Of a stretch of 42,835 nucleotides of DNA, positions 21,350-30,813 are shown piece after piece (position 1 is the stretch's first letter; every line of letters starts with the position of its first letter). Below the pieces are notes generated by a model that was not told the DNA's origin, searched no databases, and was given only the letters and a program-made list of their open reading frames with translations. The DNA comes from Cercozoa sp. M6MM (taxonomy: Eukaryota; Endomyxa: Ascetosporea), in NCBI GenBank assembly GCA_040357565.1, contig JBDODJ010000093.1, one strand, 5' to 3'. The position numbers and the translations under genes are program-made.

Positions 21350-22728
21350 TCACTCAGGCTGCAGGTTAAACAGCAGTTCGTTGCGCCGGTGCAGTCGACG
21401 CAGCCAGGCAGGCCGTGTGTCAGATGGCGTGCCGTGAGAAGGCATGTCATGAGGTATCGACGGCCTGCCTGTGTTGGAGGAAGAAGAGCGCGCCGGAACC
21501 ATGAGGTTGGGCGAACGCGAGACCTCACGGCGCAGCGGTCCGTCCTTGGCGTTGCCGACACCGGCGCACTCGTCGAAGGAAGGCTCGACGCCAAAGTCGT
21601 CGCGCAGCTCGCGTGCTGGCAGCTTGATGGCCCACCAGAGTCCAAAGGCGAGCCAGCGCTGCCGTAGCCACCAGTGCAGGCCGAACCACTTGGACTCCAG
21701 TCGCTCCACATCGACCGACGTGATACGCACACAGCGCGCCAGTTCCAGGTCGAAGAAACGCTGCAGTCGATCGCACAGGTGCGGCTCTATTGTCAGCACC
21801 TTGAGTTCCTTCGCGTTTGCGAAACTCAGCGCTGTCCGGGGGGGGTAAGGGGATAGGATAGAGGGGGTATGGGGTACCGTCCAAATTGAAGGTGCCGAGC
21901 ATTGCCAATCGTCCATCAATCAGCAAGTTCTATCAGGGGTGGGGTAAGAGGGGGGTAAGAGAGGGTAAGAGGGAGGAGTAAGAGGGGTAAGAGGGCAGGG
22001 AGCACCTTGGCATGCAGCTCGCGCGCAGCGTACTCGTAGAGTTCGGCGCCGCACTCGTGCAGTATGCGCGAGTAGTAGGCCACGAAGGCGAAGCGTCCGA
22101 GCGGCTCGTCGCACTTGTCGCCGCTCGTCATGATGCGCACGCGCACGCCGCGCGACACTGCGTCCTTCAGGGCATCCAGTATCGGCTCTGCAGCCCATAG
22201 GTTAGTCCATACACGAGTCCATAATTTAGTCCTGTCCATACACGAGTCCATCTGTACCAGGTGGGAACAAATACGGCGACATGATATCGATGCTGTGTCG
22301 AGCGTTATTGATACTGTTGAGTAGTGCACGTTGGATCTGTCCGTGTCGAAGCACCGGGTTGCTGCGCAGCACCTGCAGCACCGCCCACTCGCGCGTGCCT
22401 CGCAGTCGCACATTGTCCTGCGACGGACCGCACAGACCCACCGACGGGTCCTGGGATAGCCGGGTATAAAGGGTAGAATAGGGTAGGGTAGGGTAGGGTA
22501 GGGTAGGGTAGGGTAGGGTAGGGGTAGGGTAAGGTAGGGTAGGGTAAGGTAGGTAGAGTAAGGTAGGGTAGGGTAGGGTAAGGTAGGGTAGGGTAGGGTA
22601 GGGTAGGGTAGGGTAGGGTAGGGTAGGGNNNNNNNNNNNNNNNNNNNNNNNNNNNNNNNNNNNNNNNNNNNNNNNNNNNNNNNNNNNNNNNNNNNNNNNN
22701 NNNNNNNNNNNNNNNNNNNNNNNNNNNN

Positions 22729-22772
<44 letters not shown>

Positions 22773-25700
22773 AAGCTACCACTCCGGTCGAAGCACTGCC
22801 GCAGCGCCCACACGGGCAAGGCGCGACTCTTGTGACTCCGCATTCGCGCCGTCTCCTTCACCCTCTTGGGCCAGTACTTCTGCGCACACGGGCAGGGGGT
22901 AAACAGGGGGGTAAACAGGGGGGTAAACACGCACCTCAGGCATCTTGGAGGCAATGTGTGCCACACGCGACACCACCGATCGATCTGCAATCAGAGAAAC
23001 CGTCAGTCCAGCTCAGTAAGAAACCGTCCCCAGTCCTCAGAAGGATCAGTATCAACACAAGAGAAACGCACCGAGCATTCGTCGGTACATTGCGAGAGGA
23101 TACGTCTGTGATTTGTTATTGGCTACACACAAGGTGTACGGTCCATTTGGACCAAAAGAAATGGACAGTCCGCAAGTACCACGTAGTAGCCGCACACGGC
23201 GCAATCGCATCGCCAGTTGCCGCACGCGCTGACGCAGCATGTGCCGGTGCAGAAGCGCGTGCACCGCCGCTCTTCTCTTCCTGCCGGGGGGGGGGGGGTA
23301 AAGGGTAAAGGGGTAAAGGGTAAAGGGGTCAAGGGGTAAAGGGGGTCGGGGGTAAACACACCGCTGCACCGGCGTCAGCGTCTTCTTGGTCTTGCGAATC
23401 GCTGGCGGCGGCCGGCGCTCGCGGCGCGACGACACGCCGGGCTGCACCACCGGCCTTACCTTCAGACGACCGCTCTTGTCGCGAATGTACTTGCCCTTGA
23501 GAGCCACTTCCTCCTGCATCTGCGTCACCAGCTCACGCACGCGGTACAAGTCTGTGCGTTGCGAGGCCTTCTCGCCCTCCACTCGCACCACCGGCTTCAC
23601 TGACGGCGAATTGAAGCGATGAACGCTCTCTTGCCGTATCCTGTCCCAGCATGCACACACAGCACACTCCAGGATACAGCACACTCCAGGATACACACTC
23701 AACTGCTCTACAAACTCCTGATATCACTCAAAATTAAAACGCACAAACCGTCACATGCAAACTGCAAAACCGTCACTCAAAAATCAAAAAACCAAAAACA
23801 CACAGCTACCGCTCATTGACGCGCCGTAACTCTTCTCGATCGTACTCACGCAACGGCTCGTACTGAAACAGCCCCTTGTCGTTCTCAAGCAGCTCGAGAC
23901 GCTTCTGGACCTCGGATTTTTCGGGCTCCGGCTTCACGCGCTTGCGCTTACGCAACCGTTTTCGCTTTTGTGGTCGGCCACGCTTGTTTTTGGCCCGCTT
24001 GTGCCTGTCATGTGCGTGTGGCTGCACGAAGCGTGTCCTGGAGCCGCTGCTTTTGACACCGGCCGACCGCCGATCGCGGATCATTTGGGCCAAGTCGTTT
24101 GGGTGGTCGAGTAGCCACTCACACATTAATTCGCTTTCCTGCAAAACACACAGGATACAGGCGGTGCTAAGACTATCCAGGTGCGCGTGGGTAGTACTGA
24201 GAAGGCATCAGAAAGCTGCTGGACGGCAGGGCCCTCGATTCGCATGTGCATGTCACAGAAGCGTGCCGTGCCGAATCGCTGCAAAACAAGCGAGAGAGAT
24301 AGGTCATTTAGAGAGTGTGGGGAGGGGGAGGGGTCTACCTGGCCAACGTAGTCGCCGCCGAGATTCATGCCGCCAGTGAAGCCGACAGTTCGGTCGACCA
24401 CGAGGAGTTTGCGGTGATCGCGCCGAAATTTGTTCAGCGCGAATCGCGGCAACCGCAGCGGCAGCAGTCTGCGGGGGGGGGGTAAAGGGGGTAGGGGGGT
24501 AAAGGGGGGTAGGGGGTAAAGGGGAGTACCGCATTGGCTGCAGCGACGGTGCGTTGAACGCGTGTACTCGCATGAACGGCAGATTCACAAAGGTCTACAG
24601 TAGGCACACATAGTCACTGAGTGGTCACTGTATGATTACTAAGTGATCACATAGTCACTGAGTGGTCACTGTCTGATCACTAAGTGAGCACAGGGTACCT
24701 GACGGTGCATCAACTGCAGCAGCATCGGAAACGAGCCCAGGAAGTCCAGCACGAAGCGCACGTCGACGCCCTTGCGCGCAGCCATGCAGAGCTCCTTCAC
24801 CCTAGGGGGGGGGGGGGAGGACGTGGGGAAGAGGGGGGGTAAGACGGGGGGTATAAGTCTACCGAACAGCGCGCCACATCTCCGCAAAGGCGCGATCGCC
24901 AAACAGAAATTTGACCTACACAGAGGGGTAAGGGATAAAGGTAGGAGGGTAAAGGGGTAAACACCCTCGTAGCCAGCGTCAGCGTCGGCATTTCGCGTCG
25001 CCTGTTTCGATCGTGCCACTTGGACTGCAGGGGGTAAAGAGGGGTAAGGGAGGCCAGAGGGGTAAAGCGGGGGTGAAGAGGGGGTGAGGGGAGTAAAGAG
25101 GGGAGTAAAGAGGGGGGTAAAAAGGGGGGTAAAGAGGACCTACCGTGTGAAACTTCTGTGGCGACAGCAGATACGAAGTCGGTTGCGGCGGCTGCAGTCG
25201 CTTCTGCCGCTGCTGTTTGAAGCGCTTCCACGACGCACTCACCTTGCGTCTGAGGAGGGGGTAAACAGGGGGGTAAACAAGGGGGTAAAATGAGGGTAAA
25301 GTGAAGGAAGCCGGGGTAAACACGCGGGGGGGGGGGGCTAAAGAAAGAGGAGGGAGTACGCAAGTGCACTGCCGCGGTAGGCCAGTTTCGATCTGAATCG
25401 CGCCGTGTCCATGCGATGCTTTATGTGCTTCAGTGCCTGCTCGGTAAGGGGGTACAGGGTAAGGGGGTAAACAGGGGGGTAAAGGGGGGGTAAGGGGGGG
25501 GGGGGTAAACCTTTGGCGCACGCAGACGCGCGAAGAAACGCCGCATGCGCGACTTGGGAGCACTACCATACACACAAAGAGATACAGTACTGGCTACAAA
25601 TACTGGCTACAAGATACACTATGTCCAATGGACAACACACACACGGAATGGACCATAGTCTGTACATGGTCTTGACGAAGGACGGAGCGTCGTAGCCATG

Positions 25701-26317
25701 CACCAGGTGCCGCAGTCGCCGTCGCATCGACAGCGGTGCCTGGGGTAAGGGGCAAGGGGGTAAAGAGGGGTAAAACGGGGGGGGGTAAAACACAACGCAC
25801 CCGAAAGAGCGGCTTGCGCTCGCCGAGAGTCGGAGGCGCGCGCGCACTGGACGGCGCGTCCAGCAGGCGGCGCATACGCATGCGCAGGTTGGTGGCACTG
25901 TACCTGTGACACACACACACATCAGTCACATCAGTCACACGTGGTCACACATGGTCACACACATGGTCACACACGTGGTCACACACTGACACTCGCACTG
26001 TGGTACTTTTCGAAGGACGAGACACGTGCGTGCTCTGTCTGCAGCCGCAGGTCCATGAGCAGGCGACGCCACTGCGGCCGCGGGTCCGCGCGGTTGAAGT
26101 AGAAACCGCCTCGCCGCACGTACTCACGCAGCGCGCCCAGCAACGTCGCCAGCTGCCCGGACGCCGGTCGCACTAGCGCCGGCATGCGCACGTGCTGTCC
26201 GCGCGGAGGCTGCACCACCACGCGGCCATGTTGCGCCGTGTCCACAATTCGTCCGCGCGGTATCAAATCTCCCGGTTTCGTATTTGCAGCCAAGCGCTGC
26301 ACGTCACGAAACTTCAT
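21350..26317 (-). CDS. phospholipase D superfamily protein, cardiolipin-synthase-like, with basic insert
   Basis: About 20 exons from ATG 26317 (MKFRDVQRLAANTKPGDLIP) to TGA 21350-21352. A basic N-terminal part (MRMRRLLDAPS, SMRRRLRHLVHGYDAPSFVK, MRRFFARLRAPK) leads to VKFLFGDRAFAEMWRAVR and KGVDVRFVLDFLGSF. The first HKD motif is HRKLLVVD (24416-24393), followed by GFTGGMNLGGDYVGQ and CDMHMRIEGPAV, as in bacterial-type cardiolipin synthases. A basic insert of about 300 residues follows (NKRGRPQKRKRLRKRKRVKP, SQRTDLYRVRELVTQMQEEV). The second half has LLNSINNARHSIDIMSPYLF and the second HKD, HAK/NLLID, split by an intron (22006/21929), then GTFNLDG. The end has a Trp-rich segment (KWFGLHWWLRQRWLAFGLWW). 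The family transfers phosphatidyl groups at membranes. A gap at 22629-22728 may hide coding sequence. Confidence 0.85.
22476..22628 (+). repeat. TAGGG pentamer array in PLD intron
   Basis: About 30 tandem GGGTA units with TAAGG variants, ending at the assembly gap. On the gene's sense strand it reads CCCTA. Confidence 0.97.
22629..22770. other. assembly gap and poly-C run
   Basis: 100 unknown bases (22629-22728) followed by a run of about 42 C on the + strand, inside a PLD-like intron. The exons on either side do not join in phase, so a missing exon is possible. Confidence 0.9.
23291..25802 (+). repeat. GGGGTAAA-type intron repeats (sense TTTACCCC)
   Basis: Nearly every PLD-like intron in this interval consists of imperfect ggggtaaa/ggggggtaaa units, for example 23291-23350, 24474-24528, 25031-25135, 25254-25340, 25441-25508 and 25741-25790. 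Exons between them are clean. Confidence 0.9.
24607..24688 (+). repeat. 41-base tandem duplication in PLD intron
   Basis: Two 41-base units starting cacatagtcactgagtggtc at 24607 and 24648, differing at a few positions; each contains the near-palindromic agtcactgagtggtcact. Confidence 0.85.
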
Positions 26318-26485
26318 GCTCCACCGACACGCCGGCACTGCATCTGGCCTTGCCGATCGCGTCTTGTTTTGCGAGTTAACCACCGTTCGCCACCAACTCT
26401 TATGCAGTATTTTTGTACCAAATGAGCCAGCACCAGTTTGACCACTAAATCCTTGGGTTTTTGGTCAGCGAGCTGCTCGAACAGC

Positions 26486-29254
26486 ATGTCACTTGGCAAA
26501 AGACACAGTGCGCGTGGTCGCAATGCTACTGATCAGGTGATTTTTATTTATTGTGAATGGAATTTGAGCTGATGGTGAATGGACTGGCTTAGAAAAAGAA
26601 GAGACGCAAGAAGAGCAGCAAAGGCGCTCCAACTATTGGTGGAAGCATTAGTCTGGAGCAGGCGCTGCGAAACGCTCGTGCGGCTGCAGGAGTGCCGGTG
26701 GTGTCGCCAACTGTGTCAGGTACAAAACCGATGCGTGACGTGGCCTCGGACACTGCCTTGGACACTGCTTTGAATACTGCTTCGAACATTGCCTCGGACA
26801 CTGAAAGCACCAACAATTTCGAACGGTAGAAGATACGCATGAGAAAATGAACCGACTTTTTATGTCACGGCTTTAACTGACTTGTTTGCACAGATGGACG
26901 GTGAACAAGCTGTGCGATGTGCCGTTCGACTGTCCATCTCGACTGCTGTGGGATCCCGATGTCGAATTAGACGTGCCAGTGACTCGCTGTATGTTTTGTT
27001 TCAATTTGCCTGCCCTATGTGTTTTCTGTTCAGTTTTGATGTTTGCAGCAACAAAGAAAGCGAAAGCGACGTCGCCTGCACTCGGTAAGCAGTGCTGTGC
27101 TGTGGTGTGTGTGTGTGTATGTGTGTGTGTGTGTGTGCCAGTGTACATGTATGTGCTGTACAGAGTTAAAGCGCGTGCAGTTGCTGGAGTCTTTGCGCGA
27201 GTACTTGGAAGCACTGCTGCCGGCACGACTGCGCGGTTTCGCCACTGCCTCCAAGAAGAGCCGAAAGCACAGCGACACCGACAGTGTACCGTACTCTTAA
27301 AGAAGTGCTTAAAAAGAGTGCTTAAAGAGATGCTTAAAGGGGTGCTTCAAGCGGTGTTTTCAAAGGGTATTTTTAAAAGGGATGTGTGCAGAAACTGCCT
27401 CGCGACACCTTTGATCGCTGGCGCTGGCGTGCTTGTAGCTTTGTGTACTCCTGTGTTAGTGTGTATCTGCATTAGCTCATTGTTGCAGCTCTAGCGGAGG
27501 CACTGGAGTCGGCGCACTGCGTCGTGGATCCTGTGCTGCCTACCACTAGTGTCATCGATGCGCAGCTGCTCGAGGCACTATGCGAGGCTGGCATTACCCC
27601 CCCTACTCTCTTTACTAATAACCTTCTTTACCCCCCCCCCCCCAACAGACCTGTCGCAGTCGGTGGCAAGAGACCTGATCGGCCAACTTAACGAACGATC
27701 GGCGGCACTGGCAAGACAACTCTGCAGTCAGGCCGACACACTGCGACGACAGATCAACAAGGTAACTCTCACTCACTCCCTTGAAACTTGAGTCCGGAAA
27801 CTCACACAGGTCAAAATCACTGAACGAGACTCCAAAAAGGGCGGCGGGTACCTAGCCTATATATATATATAGTACTTACAACTCTATGTATACATATCTA
27901 TATGTAGATGTGTATTAAGATGTACATACATCTATATGTCTAGGTATAAAGTTAAAAATAGACATAGTTGTATATAACTGTACAATATGGCACAGCGACC
28001 GCGTGGTAGAACTGCGCTGTCTGCAGCACTCGGTGAGTGTGCGACAGGCGCACTACGTCAAGCTGCGCCACTTGTTCCGACGACACGGTGCCTCGCCTTT
28101 CGCTGAAGGTCTCTTCCGCACGCATGTCTTCTGCCTGCTCACTCGGTAGGCTTGTGTCTACATGTACCTTGTATCCCCATGTCGGTAGAAAGTTATGTCT
28201 ACAGATATGTACAAATGTATGTGAGTGTGTGATGATAGGTACCTGGGAGTCTCGCAGACAGCGACGGGTCTGCAGGCGGCCATGCACAGCGAGGTCTTTG
28301 CCGTGCTCAAGCGGCGTCTCGACTGCGTCTTCGAGTGCTTCGCGTCGCCGCTCAACTGCCGCTACGGACGCTTCTGCAGGTGCTTCTTGTCTCTTACTAT
28401 GGTATATATGTATATGATGTATAGGTATATAGGTCTGTATATGTATTATAGATAGGTACATAAACATTATGCGTGTGTATACACAGTGCCTTTCCGGACG
28501 TGGACCGTCACTTTGGCAGTGTCGGCAGCTTCTTTGAGTTGCCGCTACCATCTAAGTACCTTCTATCTCACTATAGGTACCTCTGTATGTATATATGTAT
28601 GTGTATGTATGCAGCAAGAAGGTGATCTTGGAGGCCAATCCGCCTTTTGACGATGCCTTTGTCGACGCCTTCGTGTCCAAGGTCGAGGCTCTTGGTACGG
28701 CCGTATATATCATAAATAAGCATAGAGTAAATAAGCATGTGTACTACAGAAGGCGAGTGCGCACTGTGTGTCGTGGTGCCGCGGTGGCAGAACTCGCGTG
28801 CCTGGCAGCGACTGACACAGTCGGCCTGTGCCGTGCTGCACACGGTGATTCCGCAGAAGGAGCACGGTTTCTTTGACGGCGCTGCTCACCGCAGGAAACA
28901 GCTCTGGCGCCTCGCGAGTTTCGACACCTCGGTCGTGTGGTTACACAGCAGACCGCATCTCCAGTCAGGCCTGACAAATGACCAGTCAGACCAGTCAAAT
29001 GACCAGTCAGACCAGTCAAATGACCAGTCAGACCAGCTGTTGCAGCAGGTGCGGCAACTGATGCCGCTGCTCAAGCACGCTTTCGCGTCCAAGCAGCGCC
29101 GCGAGCGACGCGTGCTGCACCGCGGGGGTACCTACCCTCTCCGCTGTGCTGCTTGCTTTTCTTCTTCTGTGAATGTGCGTGTGTGTGTGTTACTGCCACT
29201 GTAGGCAAGGCGTCGCAGGTCCCGGACAACTTGCGCGCAGGCGGCGACTTCTGA
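26486..29254 (+). CDS. PCIF1: cap-specific m6Am methyltransferase PCIF1/CAPAM-like
   Basis: Thirteen exons joined from ATG 26486 to TGA 29252-29254 give 1662 bases, 553 residues. The C-terminal half matches PCIF1: VFAVLKRRLDCVFECFASPL then NCRYGRFCSAFPDVDRHFGS, then ILEANPPFDDAFVDAFV with the catalytic NPPF motif at 28637-28648, and CALCVVVPRWQN. PCIF1 binds the phosphorylated RNA polymerase II tail and N6-methylates the first transcribed adenosine (m6Am) next to the cap. Upstream is a helical region (YVKLRHLFRRHGASPFAEGL) and a basic, low-complexity N-terminus (KKKRRKKSSKGAPT; SDTALDTALNTASNIASDTE). The N-terminal WW domain of animal PCIF1 is not visible. The C-terminus has a 21-base coding repeat. 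One intron (27591-27648) reads GC-AG. The exon 27490-27590 has two plausible frames, so that border is uncertain. Confidence 0.88.
28977..29036 (+). repeat. 21-base coding tandem repeat in PCIF1
   Basis: Nearly three copies of a 21-base unit encoding NDQSDQS, after the methyltransferase core and before a helix (QLLQQVRQLMPLLKHAF). Confidence 0.95.
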
Positions 29255-29605
29255 ATCAATAATGAATCTTCAATTTGTTACCGCAGCCTTTCGGAACCGA
29301 AGCAAGTGTGTCCATAAACAAGAGCAAGACCCCATTCACGATCACTTTTGAGCATCGATCAATAGATTTTTCGGGAACGACATGACATACTACGATAGTT
29401 GGCCATGGATTCTTAGCAGACTGAACTATCTGACTTCAGTATACAGTTGAGTTTAGAAAACCTGCATGTACAGCCACGCTAGTGCTAGTACTCAAGCGTC
29501 CGTCCTACCACAGGTCGTAACCCCAGTGCTGCAGGTCGGCTCACCAAATACAGAGCGCAGAGTCGAGTCGCGACAGCCAGTCGAAACGAAAATCTTTGTC
29601 GGTGC
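29255..29605. other. intergenic, possible degenerate exon
   Basis: On the minus strand, 29606-29530 can read TDKDFRFDWLSRLDSALCIW in the compatible phase; it may be an alternative C-terminus of the LYR gene or nothing. 29402-29430 resembles 1932-1959. Otherwise nothing recognised. Confidence 0.3.
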
Positions 29606-29838
29606 CTAGGAGCGCTCGTTAGCGTACTTAAAGTTGACAACGCCGTCGTTGCGCACGCCCATGTAACGCTCCACCTCGTCCACGCCCTAGACGTGAGCAG
29701 AGTTGTCAACGCACCCACACCCACACACACACACACACNNNNNNNNNNNNNNNNNNNNNNNNNNNNNNNNNNNNNNNNNNNNNNNNNNNNNNNNNNNNNN
29801 NNNNNNNNNNNNNNNNNNNNNNNNNNNNNNNNNNNNNN

Positions 29839-29885
<47 letters not shown>

Positions 29886-30240
29886 GCACACACACACACA
29901 CGCACGCACGCACGCACATCAGTGTGAGAGTGCAGTGTACCGACTGAAGCTGCGCAAGCTGCGAGCGCAGAACGGTTTCATTGGTCTCGAACCTGTAGGC
30001 GCGCATCATGCGCCTAAACACACAGCATAATGGTTCAAGCATGCGGCAGCATCCAGGAAACACGGTACCTCGCCTCTCGGTCCAACAATCGTCGGTTCTG
30101 CGACGGGTAGGTTTTCAAACCTGCGCAATCCTCTTTTTGTACGGAAACACCAAGCAAACCCAACCAAAAAAAAGAAGACCACCTCTCAGCAAGCGCCGGT
30201 ACATGGACAGCACGAGGTGCGGCGGTGGCAGTTTCGACAT
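29606..30240 (-). CDS. LYR-motif (complex I LYR family) mitochondrial protein
   Basis: Four exons (30240-30183, 30120-30069, 30013-29941, 29686-29606) give 264 bases, 87 residues. The protein begins MSKLPPPHLVLSMYRRLLRG, then LKTYPSQNRRLLDREARRMM, RAYRFETNETVLRSQLAQLQ, and ends SGVDEVERYMGVRNDGVVNF KYANERS. The YR-x-LLR core, the YPS..NR segment, the basic REARRMMRAYRF helix and the size all fit the LYRM family (the leading L of LYR is M here). LYRM proteins bind mitochondrial acyl-carrier protein and help assemble respiratory complexes or Fe-S clusters. I cannot say which subfamily. The last intron holds a CA repeat and a 100-N gap. Confidence 0.72.
29713..29900 (+). repeat. CA microsatellite with 100-N gap
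   Basis: CA runs flank 100 unknown bases (29739-29838) inside the last LYR intron; sense strand is TG. Confidence 0.95.
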
Positions 30241-30813
30241 TTATACAAGAAACTATAATTGTTTTAGTGAATGTCGTGCGCTGGTGTCTTGGCTTTTCGT
30301 GGTCACAAAAAGCAATTTCAGTGGGGTGTGCTGCGCGGCGGTATCTTGTTTATCTCGCCCTCTATACTGCCACAACCCTGGTCTGCTCAGAACACACTGC
30401 AGCGGCAGCAGTAACTGCTGTTGCGAAGGCTTGTGGAGCCCACACACACCCTTGTGCAGATTGAACTTGTCGAGTACGTTTCGCATATGCTCTTGCTTTA
30501 TCTCTAGATAATTTACTGTATCTTTTAATTCTGTTCAGTTTCAAAGTGACTTTCTGTGTACTTGCGACCACGAGGCGCAGCGCTTTGTACACTTTCTTTG
30601 TTTAATGCATATGACATTTTGGTGTGTAGGTTCGGCTGGCAATTACTAGACTCACTTCGTCTATGGCGAGCTCGGGCTGCAGTAAAACCAATTGAAACAG
30701 CAGACGTGATGGCAGTATTACCCACTGTACGATAGTTCATGTGTACAGTATTTAGTGCGATCAGATTTACGGCGGTAGCTACTACCAAGTTTCCTTCCGA
30801 GCGGTTTGACGTT
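30241..30813. other. intergenic
   Basis: AT-richer DNA between the LYR start and the histidine-phosphatase stop. No exon, RNA gene or repeat recognised. Confidence 0.35.

Noticed and set aside
22476-22628. True chromosome end
   Set aside because: Genes with intact exons continue on both sides, so the TAGGG array is internal.
21916-22990. Minus frames of PYPTLPYPTL and poly-Gly
   Set aside because: Translation of the CCCTA array, gap and poly-C in a PLD intron.
24797-25575. Proline-rich minus frames of 190-198 codons
   Set aside because: Read-through of C-rich introns; exon pieces inside them belong to the PLD-like gene in the spliced frame.
25915-25990. CRISPR-like spaced repeats (ggtcacaca)
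   Set aside because: Short, irregular tandem repeat in a eukaryotic intron; no spacer structure.
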